Positions 5,671 to 5,825 of a stretch of 5,825 nt of DNA are shown in pieces; within the stretch, counting starts at the first letter, position 1; each line of letters begins with the position of its first letter. The notes under the pieces were generated by a model. That model was not told the DNA's origin. It searched no databases and was given only the letters and a program-made list of their open reading frames with translations. Source of the stretch: Limisphaerales bacterium (GTDB lineage: Bacteria > Verrucomicrobiota > Verrucomicrobiia > Limisphaerales > PALSA-1396); contig PLJQ01000175.1 in NCBI GenBank assembly GCA_003140275.1, positions 1 to 5,825 on the forward strand, read 5' to 3'. Made by a program: the position numbers and the translations under genes.

Positions 5671-5765
5671 TAATGAGATGGCCATAAAGGTGCCAGGCCA
5701 AGCGCCCTTCTATTCCTATTCCACTGAAAACAGCGAGGAACCCGGTTTGTTGGGCTAAGTTATTG

Positions 5766-5825
5766 ATGGACAATAATGTAACCGATGTTGCCGATTTGTT
5801 GCCGATTAAGTTGTTGATTGACAAC
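5766..5825 (+). CDS. Possible N-terminus of a plus-strand gene running off the right edge
   Basis: From ATG 5766 twenty codons stay open to the window end and read MDNNVTDVADLLPIKLLIDN, a balanced, helix-prone composition typical of a bacterial N-terminus and unlike the surrounding noncoding translations. No family can be named from 20 residues. No clear ribosome binding site precedes it. The competing minus-strand reading of this stretch (INNLIGNKSATSVTLLSINN) runs on into the palindromic repeat and is less credible. Confidence 0.35.
   Translation, partial: MDNNVTDVADLLPIKLLIDN

Larger units (their letters stand above)
5517..5680. repeat. Composite palindromic repeat element (REP/BIME- or MITE-like) with inverted ends
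   Basis: Ends at 5521-5534 and 5665-5678 are inverted copies with 12 of 14 matches (TTTCGTTAACACCC against GGGTGTTAATGAGA), and CATCT/AGATG extends the match outward to 5517 and 5680. Inside are four palindromic units. Unit A (about 5529-5550) is an imperfect palindrome. Unit B is AAGCCGTT-TC-AACGGCTT (5572-5589). Unit C is GAAACCGTT-GA-AACGGTTTC (5611-5630). Unit D is ACACCCAACT-GA-AGTTGGGTGT (5649-5670). A and D are diverged inverted copies sharing CTGAAG and GGGTGTTAA; B and C share the core CCGTTTCAACGG in opposite orientation. It encodes no protein. Such arrays are typical of dispersed palindromic repeats mobilised in trans; no transposase is in view and no target-site duplication is evident. 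Confidence 0.75.

Noticed and set aside
5511..5680. CRISPR array
   Set aside because: The repeated units are palindromes in inverted, not direct, orientation, of unequal length and without uniform spacers.
5818..5823. Perfect TTGACA -35 hexamer at the right edge
   Set aside because: It lies inside the probable new coding frame and no -10 can be seen, so it cannot be supported as a promoter.
5588..5824. Minus-strand open frame of 78 codons at the right edge
   Set aside because: Its C-terminal half is translated from the palindromic repeat (INTQLQLGV and similar), a common source of spurious annotated proteins.

Overview
The window looks like soil- or freshwater-type Verrucomicrobiota DNA (Pedosphaera/Limisphaerales-like). 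This rests on gene content and style: GC-rich, sparsely spaced genes with weak Shine-Dalgarno sequences, a Gly/Arg-rich exported LTxxQ-like protein beside a GspE/PilB-type ATPase, a remnant of a secreted sulfatase, and palindromic intergenic repeats. The assignment is an inference from pattern recognition; no marker gene is present.

Layout. Bases 1-1361 carry two minus-strand genes: a small exported Gly/Arg-rich protein (801-1361) followed after 45 bp by the N-terminal part of a type II secretion/type IV pilus assembly ATPase (1-755), which runs off the left edge. Bases 1362-1942 are a long divergent intergenic region with no convincing gene but several strong inverted repeats. Bases 1943-3315 encode a bacterial cytochrome P450 on the plus strand with all hallmark motifs, split by a single-base frameshift near 2384-2390. 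Directly convergent to it (3347-3615, minus) is a sulfatase gene reduced to its signal peptide and its C-terminus, joined at a CGTCGT microhomology with the catalytic core missing. Bases 3740-4624 hold an intact EamA/DMT-family 10-helix transporter (plus). It converges on an unrecognised membrane protein at 4719-5519 (minus), whose predicted first codon lies at the edge of a repeat.

Bases 5517-5680 are a composite palindromic element of about 160 bp: four palindromic units arranged as two nested inverted pairs (A-B-C'-A'-like), with near-identical ends. It resembles a REP/BIME or MITE. The last 60 bases look like the N-terminus of another plus-strand gene that leaves the window.

How the parts relate. 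Only the ATPase and the exported protein look like a transcriptional unit. The P450, sulfatase, transporter and membrane protein are single genes with alternating orientation and no obvious shared pathway. Two adjacent genes are damaged in different ways (frameshift, internal deletion), which suggests gene decay, or assembly error for the frameshift. I did not find a clear new multi-gene system. The most interesting items are the composite repeat, the microhomology-deleted sulfatase, the split P450 and the structured leader upstream of it.
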